A stretch of 64,000 nt of DNA from Flaccisagitta enflata (Eukaryota > Chaetognatha > Sagittoidea > Aphragmophora). The stretch is taken from the NCBI GenBank assembly GCA_965153355.1, contig OZ231128.1, positions 22,382,001 to 22,446,000 of the forward strand. Direction: 5' to 3'. A program made the position numbers and the translations under genes. Below are positions 43,800-56,169 of the stretch, piece by piece. The first letter of the stretch is position 1. Each line of letters starts with the position of its first letter. The notes below the pieces were generated by a model. It was not told the DNA's origin. It ran no database searches and worked only from the letters and a program-made list of their open reading frames with translations.

Positions 43800-46580
43800 A
43801 GATGAGTCGTAACGTATGTTCAACAGTAATAACAAATAAAGAAAAAAAATTTCCCCCAATAAGTTCAAAAGCTCAGGTAACTTGAAATTTAGCGGCAGCC
43901 CAATGGAATTGGAACAAACATCGTATCAAACCAGGCAGACAGAATAATGTTATAAACTCATACCTTAACTCATACCTTAATGTGTGAATACAATCTATTA
44001 TTATACCGTCATACCTTTAGACTCATATCGTCACTAACGGATTACGTAGCTCTAATTTCCCCGTCTTTGCCAACCCCGCATGGCCGCATGTGTTAATTAC
44101 CCAATCATCTTCCAATCCTTTTAAACCATTCTACTCACGTCTGCATAATTGATAACCGGCCTTTCAATGTGGGAAAAGTGTTTCCCAGACATTTCTAAAG
44201 CATCGTCGTCTTTCTCGTTTGTATTCAAAGGAAAATTTTTCACAGATTTCTTCATCCTTTGTTCCATTTTCTGCCATTTTGTGCTTCCTGTCGCGCATCT
44301 CAGTGAAAGAGGCTTGGTCTGTTTATCGGTCCTTTTGTTTGAGTTGAAAATAATTGAAGGTTTTTTTCCTGCAATTCCTCCATGTGAAATAAGATAATGA
44401 AATATGGTGTTTGATCATTGTCTGAGTCTGATGGCGGGACGTGGACGCATCGTTGGAGTCCTGAGGATCTTTCTTTCTCCCCCTCTCTACTTTTTTCCTC
44501 GTCTACCCTCAAAGTTCAAGCAAATGTCAAGTGTCAGGAATTTCCATAGTTATTTCATTATCAGAACTCACGCAATACGCACAGCGCTGGCTTACAAAGT
44601 TAGAACAACACGTAACACGCACACAGGGAAAAAAAAACAACGCTAAAATCAGCGCACGTTGTGGGTGCAAGAGGTCAAGATTCAGGAATCAGTGCACGCA
44701 ACTACACTGGCCTGAATCTGCCCTTACCAAGTAGGTGCATAAAAGTACAATCGACTGCAATCACTACACTAAAACAACGCATATGAAAAGGCGCCTAATA
44801 GACAGGTATGTCTCAAAAACAAGTGCGCTCTTATAGTACCAGTTTATGCCGTCATAGCTAAAAACCTGTCATCCTTGTGTTGAATAAGTCTTTTTTGTCG
44901 CATGAAGTCCCATGTGCGTGCTACGGGAAGGAGCAACGATGATGATAAAGGCAACGGGACCATTGGCACTATTAAGGGACTATAGGTGACCCATCCGAAC
45001 TTACTGAGACAGCTTTATCGGGCCGGGAAGGTGCTAATGATATCCAATGAGTACTAAAAATAGAGTAACTGATACTGCCAACAGCCTCCAAGGCCTATTC
45101 ACAACATAAACCAAATAGGCAAAATCATGTCCTCAGATTGGTACATATTCTGACGACCCTGGACTTAAAAAATCTGAACGAATTATAGTTCTGGGTTAAG
45201 TAGATGCGTACAAACGACTGTGCGATTTCAAATGTTCAATGGAAGCCATTTTGAGCAGGTAAACTAAATCAAGTCTAATGTGAAGATATCAAGGAATGGG
45301 CATTACTCATAAATCAAATCGGGTGGCCTTTCACCACCTCAGACCGATATCACATATAAAGTTTCATGCCTTCTTGAGGTCAGGAACATGAAAAAAAATG
45401 TACCGCTAGTTTTCACTACCTCAGCTTGATTTTCACTGATTTGAATTGGGTAACATGCATTTTAACTGATTCGGCCTTTGGAACTTGTTGTTTCTGGCCA
45501 GTATCTTGGTAACTTGTTGCTAGGAAAACACGCAACTCTGAATTTCAGTGCGGCTTGCTTCCTAGTGTACAGTAATGCTATAGCAGTCTCTATTATGTCA
45601 TGCTATATCAATAGTGACTCGATCAAACAGACTTGAGTGCCTAAAAATGTGTGGACTGTACATGTCATTAATCACCATAAACCTAATTATTGATTTTTTT
45701 CACATGAGACAACTGGAAGCCCTCAAGAGGGGAAAAGGCATTCAACAGATGGACTGACAGGCCGACTATTGTAGCGACGAAAGTTAGGGAGAAAAAGGTT
45801 CAGGTGATAAGTCTCGATGTTCAAGATCCAAACAATTTCTCTCATCAATGCAATGGAAAGGGAGCCATATTGGGAGAATGTTGAGCATGTCTATTCATTG
45901 CGTTAATAACATGAACTACTTCTACCAATGATGTAATGGCTCAAAGAGAGAAAAGTTGACAGTGCTCAGAACTAAGGATTAGGTAAAATGACGTAAAATG
46001 ATCAATGATACTGGATACGATTATCGAAAAGTTCGCCGTGATTATAAACTAAACCCGCCTTTCATATCTATGAACTGGCATATCTACCCAAGACCGTAAA
46101 AATCGTGCCATACGAACGAAGGCATAGTAGACAGTTATGTGGCGCTTGCAATTGAGGCTCCGTTGGAAGCTCGTCTCATTTGAGGTTTGTCTCGTGTGTG
46201 TGTGTCTCGTCTGTCGTTTGTGGGCGTGGTTCGTCTCTGCCGTCTCCCGCTTGAGGGAGTCGTCTCGCATTTTTGCGCCTCGTGTTGTCGACTGTCGTTG
46301 TCGCTCCCTCGAGAACCCTCAACGTGTAAAATCGTGTACAGGATGATGCAAGCACATCATACTGAACTTACAACACAAGGTTGATCAAACTAACAAGTTA
46401 CTACATAAATCATATTCGATTGGCAATTGCCATTTGCTTCAGTTTTTTCTTGGTTCTTTCATATCGTGCCACACTCATGTGTGCATAAATGAAATGTGAC
46501 AAAATTACTATACGATACATTTTTGATTGGTTATTGGTAGTTGTCTCTCTGTGTCTGATCTGATCGATGAATGGACAGAC
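43800..46580. other. Gene-free, mostly unique sequence
   Basis: No exon with convincing splice sites, RNA gene or array was seen. A GTCTCG-rich stretch lies at 46165-46310. Confidence 0.45.
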
Positions 46581-46590
46581 AAACAGACTA

Positions 46591-46928
46591 CCGTATTTTC
46601 TCCATAAAGCGCCCCCCCCTCCAAAAAGCGCCCCTCCCCCATTGTTTTTCTTAGTGTCACACTCTTCAGAAAAGATTTGCATAGAAATACAAAATAAAAT
46701 GATGAAAAAACACAACACAATGAACTATTTTCACTGACTTTCTAACAGATATATGCAATGAATATCTCTATTTCAAGTCAAATTTAGCATTTTGATTGCC
46801 TTTCATGAAAAAGATGGATCGAATAATAGTTTATCTTCAATACAAAGGGGGCGCTATTTGGAGGGTTAAAAAGCAAAGTCATATTTCAATTTCATAAGCG
46901 CCCGGGGCGCTTTTTAGAGAAAATACGG
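46591..46928. mobile_element. CCGTATTT mariner-type MITE, complete
   Basis: Ends CCGTATTTTCTCCATAAAGC and GCTTTTTAGAGAAAATACGG, with TA at 46589-46590 and 46929-46930. Both GCGCCCC boxes are kept. 338 bp. Confidence 0.8.
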
Positions 46929-46953
46929 TAATTAGGATTCAGTAAGAAAGAAA

Positions 46954-47154
46954 ACAAGTTCAGATACGTCGTTACCCCAGTCGCGTGCGGTGGGCAGGGG
47001 CCGTATTTAAGGTCACAAAGCATTTGGCCAGGAGCAGTGAGGCCAAAGACCGCCATAACATAAAAAAGTGAAACATGACCAACCAACCGATCGACCGACC
47101 GACCGACGGACAGACAAAGCGGGGTGTAGAGTCGCGTAGCATATGATTAAAAAA
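46954..47154 (+). mobile_element. ACAAG element, decayed hairpin
   Basis: ACAAG start, CCCCAGTCGCGTGCGG 5' motif, GACCGACCGACC core, GTAGAGTCGCGTAGCATATG with the last arm decayed to ATGATT, A run. Confidence 0.6.
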
Positions 47155-47175
47155 CAAACCGCGTACGCAGTTCTA

Positions 47176-47362
47176 ACAAGGCCGGATACACGGCTACCCC
47201 AGTCGCGCGCTGGTGGGCAGGGACCGTCTTTTAGGTCACTTTATCAATTGGGCAAGACCGGTGAGGCCAAAGACCGCAAAAAAAAACAAACAATAAAGTG
47301 TGACAGAAGGACAGACAGACCGACAACGCAGGGTGTAGAGTCGCGTTGCACGCGACTAAAAA
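47176..47362 (+). mobile_element. ACAAG element, AGTCGCG subfamily
   Basis: ACAAGGCCGGATACACGGC, CCCCAGTCGCGCGC, GGTGAGGCCAAAGACCGC, GTAGAGTCGCGTTGCACG, CGCGACT, AAAAA. It lies only 22 bp after the previous copy, so two insertions are head to tail. Confidence 0.65.
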
Positions 47363-47479
47363 CAAAACCATAACTAAACCCTATTAATGACTCTGAAAGG
47401 TATACAGAACAAGAACACAAACTGAAAATGCTGGGGTACATCTCTCAAACAGTAAGAGAAAAAAATGACCTAACGCCTC

Positions 47480-47930
47480 TCCTTTTTTTCTCTCTTTTTT
47501 TTTTCTTTTTTCCTCTCGAGGCTTTTCTTTACTTCCATATGCTATTCCTCCGTTTTATCCTCACTCACGAATCTCACCTTTCCATTACCCTCTTTTGTTC
47601 TCTCAGAGAAGGTGCATCTGACTTATCTCATCTGACAATTACCCTTTTTGGTTTCTCTAAGTAGGTGCTCCTAACTTATCCATTTCCACAAGTACCCCCT
47701 TCTGTTCTCTTAGAGAAGGTGCATCTGACTTATCTCATCCAACAATTACCCTCTAAGTAGGTGCTCCTAACTTATCCATTTCCACAATAACCCGTTTTTG
47801 TTTTGTCGATATAGGTGCACCTTAAAAGTGCCATCTCACAATAACCCTTTTTTGTTCTTTCCAATTAGGTGCACCTAACTTATCCTGTTTTGACAATTAC
47901 CCTTTTTGTTTTCTCTGAGTAGGTTAGCTC
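47480..47930. repeat. Degenerate ~70-bp tandem repeat
   Basis: AAGTAGGTGCTCCTAACTTA, TTTCCACAAGTACCC and TTCTCTTAGAGAAGGTGC recur five to six times. Confidence 0.65.
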
Positions 47931-48420
47931 CGCAGTGCTCACGCACATGTCGCAAGCTCGCGTTGGACGCATGTGTCGCTTTCACATATCCTACGTTGCA
48001 CGCACTCGTCCGACGCATGTGACACGCAAAAGCTACATGTACATGTCGTTCGTACACATTAAACGCACGGATTGCATGGACTTGTCAGACGCACATGACA
48101 CACGCACGTATTGCAAACACGCGCTGTTGTGTATTCTCCCGTGAGTTTCTTGTCTTCCTCCCTTTTGAGGACTTGAGGGGGCCTATTCACTGAATCACGA
48201 AAGAAAATCTCAAAATTTGGCCTGTCAAGACTAATTTCACTGAAGCACGACTTCGTGCTTCAGTGAAATTGGTATTCGTGATTCAGTGGATTGATGCCTA
48301 ACCTCTGTTCGTGCATTAGTGGAATGATACTTAACCTCCAATTGCAATTCATTGAGAAATAAACTCACCCTTGTCTGCTCTCCGTATAGGCTGGTGAATT
48401 TTCAGTAAGTAAAGGAAACT

Positions 48421-48421
<1 letters not shown>

Positions 48422-48501
<80 letters not shown>
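48422..48501. repeat. (GT)n microsatellite
   Basis: Pure GT, 80 bp. Confidence 0.95.
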
Positions 48502-48502
<1 letters not shown>

Positions 48503-48625
48503 ACACAATAAAATGTTAATATTGGGTAGTCTTGTTTTATGGAGCCTCCGTCGGAGAATGAAAGAGAAAACCGTAGGAGAACGAAAGGAAGAAAACCGTC
48601 GGAAAATGAAAGAAAGAAAGAAAGA

Positions 48626-48948
48626 ACAAGTCATCCAAGGATTGCACATGGTCAGCGGTACCCGATGCCCTGCTTGGAGTGATAGCTAAAGAAGTGGTGT
48701 GAGAGCAGGGCAGCGGCCCCAAAGGGCCGATGTCCTGTAGGACACAGGGGTGAACCATTACGTACGTCTGTCCTGACAAGGCTGATTTAGGGCCTTGAAG
48801 AGCTAATTTTTGGCCTCAGAGGGCTGATTTTGGGCTTGAGAGCGCTAATTTGGGGCCTGAGAGGGGCCTGGGGGGGGGACGGACAGACGGACAGACAGAC
48901 GTACGTAATGGTTCAGGACATCGGCCCTTTGGGGCCGCTGCCCAAAAA
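48626..48948 (+). mobile_element. GGGCAGCGG/ACAAG element, GATGTCCTG subfamily (complete)
   Basis: ACAAGTCATCCAAGGATTGC, GGTCAGCGGTACCCGATGCC, GGGCAGCGGCCCCAAAGGGC, GATGTCCTGTAGGACACAGG, four 21-bp GAGGGCTGATTTTGGG units, GGACGGACAGACGG, TACGTAATGGTTCAGGACATC and GGCCGCTGCCC plus AAAAA. The inner arms (left ending TGAACCATTACGTACGTCTG) are mutually complementary for about 60 bp. Confidence 0.7.
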
Positions 48949-48962
48949 GGAAAGAAAGAAAA

Positions 48963-49042
<80 letters not shown>

Positions 49043-49044
49043 AA
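48949..49044. repeat. (GAAA)n microsatellite between two elements
   Basis: It starts at the A-tail of one ACAAG-type element and ends at the ACAAG of the next; it may derive from tail expansion (inference). Confidence 0.9.
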
Positions 49045-49257
49045 ACAAGGCCGGATACACGGCTACCCAAGTCGCGTGCGGGTGGGCAGGGGCTGTATTT
49101 GAGGTCACTCAAACATTTGGGCAGGAGTAGTGTGGTCAATGACAGTAAAAAAAAAAAAAGTCAAGTGGGACGGACCGATGGACATACCGATGGACAGACA
49201 GACCGACGGACGAACCGACAAAGCGGGTTGTAGAGTCGCGTAGCACGCAACTAAAAA
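49045..49257 (+). mobile_element. ACAAG element, AGTCGCG subfamily
   Basis: ACAAGGCCGGATACACGGC, AAGTCGCGTGCGGG, GGACGGACCGATGG core, GTAGAGTCGCGTAGCACGC, AACT, AAAAA. One mismatch between the 5' motif and the 3' arm. Confidence 0.65.
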
Positions 49258-49397
49258 GACCCATTGATTAATGATCGATTGAAATTTTGTATCAATTGCT
49301 CGAGCAAAACCAAAATCCTTGAAGGAAAGTTGCTTTTCATTTTTTCAGAAAATGGCAATTGGAACCTCTCTCTTACATATATTTTTGTTCTAAAAAA

Positions 49398-49852
49398 ACA
49401 GGTCGCCCAAGGGCAATACGTGGTCAGCGATACCCGTTGCCATACTTTGCATGGTTGTAAATCGGAATGAGAGGCAGGGCAGCAGTCCCGAAGGGGATAA
49501 AGTCCTGTAGAACACAGGGGGACTTTCATTTGTCCATCCGTCTTTCCATCCGTCCCCCCAGGCCTTCTCAGGCCTGAAATCTGCCCTCTCAGGCCTGAAA
49601 TCTGCCCTCTGAGGCCATGAATCTGAGAGAGCAGATTTCAGGCCTGGGAGGGCAGATTTTAGGCCTGAGAGAATGGGTAACAGGTCTGAAAGGACAAATT
49701 TCAGGCCTGAGAGGGCAGATTCAAGGCCTGAGAGGGCAGAGTTCAGGCCTGAGAGGGCCTTGAGGGGGGGGCGCACGGACGGACGAACGGACAAATGAAA
49801 GTGCCCCTGTGTTCTACAGGACTTCGTCCCCTTCGGGGCCGCTGCCCAAAAA
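49398..49852 (+). mobile_element. GGGCAGCGG/ACAGG element, GAAGTCCTG subfamily (complete)
   Basis: ACAGGTCGCCCAAGGGCAAT, GGTCAGCGATACCCGTTGCC, GGGCAGCAGTCCCGAAGGGG, AAAGTCCTGTAGAACACAGG, 21-bp CAGGCCTGAGAGGGCAGATT units that invert near 49620, GGACGGACGAACGG, the complementary arm, GGGGCCGCTGCCC, AAAAA. Confidence 0.7.
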
Positions 49853-50037
49853 GCCTGAAGAGAAACAGTTTAGCTACCATTCAACTTCACGGTTCTTTGT
49901 CCCTTCATGCTGTCTGCTCATTGACTTTTTTACCTTTTCCGCTCTGCCACATAATTAAGTGTGGGCTTGTTTCTCGATTTGCAATTTTTTTCGGTCCGTA
50001 AGTCCATACACCCATACGTTCGGTGGTCAATAATGCT

Positions 50038-50046
50038 TGCGCGCGC

Positions 50047-50091
<45 letters not shown>

Positions 50092-50094
50092 CGT

Positions 50095-50135
<41 letters not shown>

Positions 50136-50152
50136 TCTGTGTGTATCACAGA
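50038..50152. repeat. (GT)n microsatellite
   Basis: GCGC start, then GT with GCGTGT variants. Confidence 0.95.
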
Positions 50153-50232
50153 TAATTTTTTGAGTCATACACCCATTCGTCTCTCCACTCTCCTTTCAGA
50201 TTTATTTCTGCACTACTCAAGTTCATAATTCG

Positions 50233-50576
<344 letters not shown>

Positions 50577-50741
50577 ACAGTCAAATTAGGCTCAAACGTT
50601 AACGCGTTTATAACAAAAATCAGCCCTTAAAAACTAGGGATGTGGTGGCAGAAAAATTATGCCGCTTTCAGCCTATGTACTGTGACTACTGTCCCGCAAA
50701 ATTCCCTATTCTGGCCTTTCATGTGCGTTGTTGCACATCTA

Positions 50742-51307
50742 CAGTACAATGGGAGCAAAAACGACCTCGACTGGAGGATAGATTATAAATATCTTAATTC
50801 TATTTGATTTATAAAAGATTTAGATTCATGCTAATTAAAAGTTGCTCCATTGCTTGAATATGTTAACTTTTCTTATCCTTTAACTTAACTTGACTTCATC
50901 AGGACTTTTTTTTTTGAAAGTTCTAAACTAGCCTATCAGATTGAGCTAAAAATTTATGTTATTTAAAAAAATAGCTGATTTGAACTATTTTTACAGATTT
51001 TACAGTTACATACAGAACAATTATGTAAATTAGAATCTGGGCAAAGCTTTAAACTGGCATAAAACCTACAGAAATAGTCTGATTAAGCTTATTTTTTTTT
51101 TAATTTTAAAAAATTTTCTGCCCAATTTGATAAAGTAGGTTAAACATTGAAAAATGAAGTCCGGATGAAGTCATGTCACAAGTTAAAGAATGAGCGAATG
51201 AGCAAATATATTCAAGCAATAAAGCAATAGTTATTTAGTATACATCTTAATTTTTTCATGAATCAAATAAAAATAAGATACTTAAAATCTATCCTCCCAT
51301 CGTACTG
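50742..51307. mobile_element. Palindromic mariner-type MITE, TA-flanked
   Basis: CAGTACAATGGGAG against CTCCCATCGTACTG, TA at 50740-50741 and 51308-51309. Further pairing such as GGATAGATTATAAATATCTT with its near complement. 566 bp, no coding. Confidence 0.65.
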
Positions 51308-51589
51308 TACAAGGGGTCAACTCTGTCCGTCGTTTGATTGGTCTGTTGGTCCAGTGGGTCAGACGTGTTTCTTCATGCCGGTCACCATTCATGCCTTCCC
51401 GTTTTAATCCATTCATTCATTTGTTCATTTTTCAATTCATCCACTCATCATCTATTCATAAATTTCAAAATTTTCATTCACCAATTGTTGATCAGCGAGG
51501 CCGTTACTTGGCCTTGTTTGATCCTTTCCTTCCAACCTAAATATCCTGGGGTTACAACGTTGACGTGTGAGCAGGGACAAACAGGTCTT

Positions 51590-51598
51590 CACACACAG

Positions 51599-51630
<32 letters not shown>

Positions 51631-51658
51631 AGACACAGACACACACACACACCACACA

Positions 51659-51719
<61 letters not shown>

Positions 51720-51775
51720 AGAACACAGCTTTCATTACACAATTATTAAACACACATTGACACACACACACACAC
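51590..51775. repeat. (CA)n microsatellite
   Basis: CA with ACAGAC and CACCAC variants and a 34-bp unique gap. Confidence 0.95.
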
Positions 51776-51933
51776 ACTTACACATACACATACCATACCT
51801 TGAAGGATAGAATCGAGGTCAAGCTTGAAATGCAATCGCCGGGCATTCTAATCCAAGCTACTGACTACTGAGTGGTAAAACAATATCCCTCACTACACCA
51901 CTGTAACTAAGACAGCATAATGAAGACATGTGT

Positions 51934-51950
51934 AGTGTGTGTGTGTGTTT

Positions 51951-52046
<96 letters not shown>
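51934..52046. repeat. (GT)n microsatellite
   Basis: GT with two GTTT interruptions at the start. Confidence 0.95.
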
Positions 52047-52048
<2 letters not shown>

Positions 52049-52333
52049 TTGGAGAACCGTGGCAGGAATTTTGGTTCCAGGTTAGTTTTCATACTTTTCA
52101 TTCCTTAAAACCTAAACTTCACCCTCTTCTCCCTCCCCTGCTTCACCTGGTTGAGAAAGAATGCCGGCTTTTCAGAAGCGATTCACGGAGCCTAACGGCG
52201 TGAACCTTGGATTTTCTTCTCATTTTTCTGCAAAAATTCTTCTTTCAGTGGACAGAAAGCCAGACATTTTAGACAGAATGACTGATATTTAGCCAGCCAG
52301 ACCAAGATTCGAAGCTGCTGCTTCGAATCTTGA

Positions 52334-52334
<1 letters not shown>

Positions 52335-52380
<46 letters not shown>

Positions 52381-52390
52381 CGTGCGTGCA
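52335..52390. repeat. (GT)n with GCGT end
   Basis: GT then GCGTGCGTGC. A small hairpin GATTCGAAGC/TGCT/GCTTCGAATC sits just before it at 52308-52331. Confidence 0.9.
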
Positions 52391-52509
52391 TGTCTGAGGC
52401 CATCAGGGATGTCTCGTAGTAGGTCCGAATACATGTGATCGAGTGAAGCTTTAGGATGGACAAATTGTAGAATCCAAGTGCGTCAGGTCCTCTTTTTTCT
52501 CTCTTTACA

Positions 52510-52579
<70 letters not shown>
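52510..52579. repeat. (TC)n microsatellite
   Basis: TC with one TTTCTTCC break. Confidence 0.95.
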
Positions 52580-52583
<4 letters not shown>

Positions 52584-52601
52584 GAACAACGAAGTACTAT
52601 C

Positions 52602-52754
52602 TTTTTTGTCGCGGACACGCGACACTACACCTTGCCGTGTTGATCGCTATGTTTACTCTCGGTCCGTTCATCACATTTTTGAATTCCAAGCGGTTTTGGC
52701 ATAACTGCCCCTGCTCAACCTTCCGCGACTGGTTTGCCGTGTATCTGACCTTGT
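52602..52754 (-). mobile_element. ACAAG element, compact reverse copy
   Basis: Reverse: ACAAGGTCAGATACACGGC, AGTCGCGGAAGG, core, TAGTGTCGCGTGTCCGCGAC, AAAAAA. Hairpin GTCGCG/TGTC/CGCGAC is intact. Confidence 0.6.
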
Positions 52755-52791
52755 TACTCTCGAGGTTGATTATTGATGACTATTGAACGCG

Positions 52792-54460
52792 CACTATGCG
52801 CCAATATGACACCAAAATCCACTATGGGCTCAATTAAAGCAAAAAACTTTAAAAGTCAAATAATATCTTATTTAAGATAAATCGATGAAAAATATAATTG
52901 AATCTGTAGAAGGGCAATTCTGAAATATCAATTAAGCATATATTTCATATTGCTGTTTTTGCTAAGTTGATAGGATCAGTATTTTAACATTCATTAGCAC
53001 TTTCTTATCAGATGCAAAAATTTTCTAAATTCTAGAAAAGATGCATATCAAAATTTTATGGCATCAAAATTTTTTGGAAAAAAAATATTTCTCTCATTGA
53101 AAACTTCTGCATAAAAATTTTTAGCATGAATTTTTTTTACATCTAAAATTTTTTTGCATCAATTTTTTTTTTTTTTTTTTGCATAAAAAATTTTTACCAT
53201 GACAAAATTTCGACATAAGAATTTTTGTTATCGGTCAAATTTATTTTAAAAAATTTTTGCAACAAATTTTTTTTTGCATTCAAAATTTTTTTTGCATCAA
53301 AAATTTTTTTGTATAAAAAATTTTAGCATGAAAATTTTTTCTTTCATCAAATATTTTTCTCTTTAAGAAAAAAAAAATTTTTATCAAATATTTTTTAAAA
53401 ATTTTTTTGCATCAAATATTCTTAAAATCAAATTTTTTCTGCATCACTTCTTTTTTGCATCAAATTTTTTACATGAAGATTTTAAACAGTAAAGAAAATC
53501 TATTTTATTTACAATAAAAACATTTGATGAAGATTAAAAATATTTGTTCTGAACAGTCTCAAGCCTGCACTATTTAGGGTTTTATCTCATAATTAACATA
53601 ACATTTTTGAAAAAAAACTTTAATTGTTTTTTCCTAAACAGTATTACACCGTCTTTAAATCGAAATGGCAAATAGTAAACCTTTGTAGCTCCAAAACTAC
53701 TAGCCTGAAAGCCTTCAAATTTTCAGTGAATGTTGGTAACAACTGACCATTTTGTCATGTTCAAACTCGGATTTTGATACTGAATAGATTGGGGTCAGTA
53801 AAACAAACAAAATATGCCCAATTTTCAGGGCTGAATTTTTTTTCTTGATTTTTTTGAAAGGGCTTGTCTTTATCAATCTACAGATGTCAAAAAAATTGAG
53901 CTAGAACTCCGGGGTTGGTTTTAGATGATAGGAAATTTTTCAGAGATTACACTTTTACCTAAAAAATAGATTGAGGTTATCATTAGTTTTTGGCAATCAT
54001 TGCTGAAATCCAGACTGTCAATCATTTGAAAATCATTCAAATCTTCATGAATACGATAAAATAATGAAATTTTCAAGCAAAACTTATATTCATGATTTGT
54101 AACTCTTCATTTAAGACCAACCCCAGGGTTCAAGCTTACTTAATCAGGAAAAAAACATTAAAAAAAAAAAGATTCTTGTAAGCATAGCTGGGACAAATTG
54201 TTTTTTTCCATAAAATTGTTAGCTTTTCAATGCTTTAATGACCCCCAACCTATTCAGTTATAAAATCTGAGTTTTGGCATGACAAAATGGTCAGTTGTTA
54301 CTAACATTCACTGAAAATTTGAAGGCTTTTGGGCTAGTAGTTTTGGAGCTACAAAGGTTTACTATTTACCATTTCGATTTAAAAACGGTGTATTTGATTT
54401 TTGTTTAATTTTGGTATAATTGAGCGAATAGTGCGTTTTGTGTCATTACGGCGCATAGTG
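52792..54460. mobile_element. 1.7-kb palindromic element with CACTA-like ends
   Basis: CACTATGCGCC at 52792 and GGCGCATAGTG at 54450-54460. Inner arms about 53650-53810 and 54235-54390 pair closely (for example TAGTAAACCTTTGTAGCTCC and its complement). No clean 3-bp duplication is seen (GCG/GGC flanks). The left third holds an AT-rich tandem. Confidence 0.6.
53040..53480. repeat. AT-rich degenerate tandem TTTTTTGCATCAAA
   Basis: About 20 units of GCATCAAAATTTTTT-like sequence with variable T runs, inside the palindromic element. Confidence 0.7.
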
Positions 54461-54544
54461 GGCCATCAAATCCACGGCATTGGCGACAATCAACGTCGAA
54501 AGCAAAAACGTTAAAATTCGTAGTTCAACAAGATATGAATATAC

Positions 54545-54722
<178 letters not shown>

Positions 54723-54759
54723 GCTAAATATAGGATTTTTTGTTGAAGAATTAGTGCAT

Positions 54760-54925
54760 TTCATTTCCATTGAAGCACGACAACAGAATTTTATCAATGA
54801 TTTCCCATTTCACTGAAGCACGAACTTCAAAAAGGCCAGTTATGTTTTTTTCCACTGAAGCACACCGTCGTGCTTCAGTGAAAAACTATTTAACTTAAGC
54901 ACGAATTACGTGCTTAAGTGGATGC
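54760..54925. repeat. CACTGAAGCACGA motif cluster with hairpins
   Basis: Five to six direct or inverted copies of CACTGAAGCACGA, including GTGCTTCAGTG and the variant hairpin CTTAAGCACG/AATTA/CGTGCTTAAG. A related cluster is at 48190-48330. Confidence 0.6.
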
Positions 54926-55029
54926 CCCCTTGAGGGACTCACACAGGAAACAATTGTGTGTGTGTTTTTTTTCTTTCTCAATCAGCCTTTTTTCTGTGTC
55001 TAGTTCCGCTGTCTATGCCTCAGTTTTCC

Positions 55030-55134
55030 TGTCTTATTCTTCTGCTTCTTCTTCTGCTCCTTCTCCTACTTCTTCTTCTGCCTCTGCTTCTGCTTCTGCT
55101 TCTGCTTCTGCTTCTGAATCTGATTTTCTTTTTC

Positions 55135-55165
<31 letters not shown>

Positions 55166-55570
55166 TTTCTTTTCATTTTTCTTTTTCTTTTTCTTTTTCT
55201 CTTCTTTCACTTACTTTTTGTTTTTTCCTTTTCTTTCTGTTTTTGTTTTGTTTTTTTCTTTTTTTTCTTTTTTCTTTTCTTTTTTAATTTTATTTTTTAA
55301 CTTTTTAATCTTCTTCTTTCTTTTTCTTTTTCTCTTTTCTTTTCTCATTCTTTCTCTTTTCCTTTATTTCTTTTCTTTCACTTTTTCTTTTTCTTTTCTT
55401 TTCTTTTCTTTTCTTTTTCTTTTTCTTTTATTCTTTCTCTTTCTCTATCTCTTTCTTTTTCTTTTTCTTTCTCTATTTCTCTTTCGCTTCCTCATTCTCA
55501 TTCTTTCTCTTTTTCCTTTTCTTTTACCTTTCCCTTTTCTTTTTCTTCTTCTTCCTTATTCTCTATATTC
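55030..55570. repeat. Polypyrimidine tract (TTTTTC-rich)
   Basis: TTCTGC units, then T5C/T4C repeats for about 500 bp, nearly without purines on this strand. Confidence 0.9.
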
Positions 55571-55899
55571 AGTTTTCCCCTCAGTCTCGTGCTTCGTTGG
55601 TCAGTTAGCCTCACCTTTACCTCAGCCGGTTGACGATAGCAATAGCCCCTTCGTTCCCCCCCCCCTGCCCATCAAGCTTTGAAAAAGCGTCTGAGGTTAC
55701 TCCCATATCTATATCTTATCAATTTCATAAAAAACTCATAACGTATTTCAACTTTGACGCTTTTCATCTCACTTATCTGTAAGATGGCGGTGGGATATAG
55801 GTTCTCATATTTGCATTAAGTTCCCACGAGTTTCGTAATACCAGATTTTACCACAAACGATTCACTTTTCCGGCTACACTTGGCAAAAATTCCGCTTGA

Positions 55900-56169
<270 letters not shown>

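Noticed and set aside
52140-52255. Possible small minus-strand exon beginning MRRKSKVHAV
   Set aside because: Acceptor-like TTTTTGCAG and donor-like AG/GTGAAG are present, but there is no domain, no signal peptide and no phase partner.
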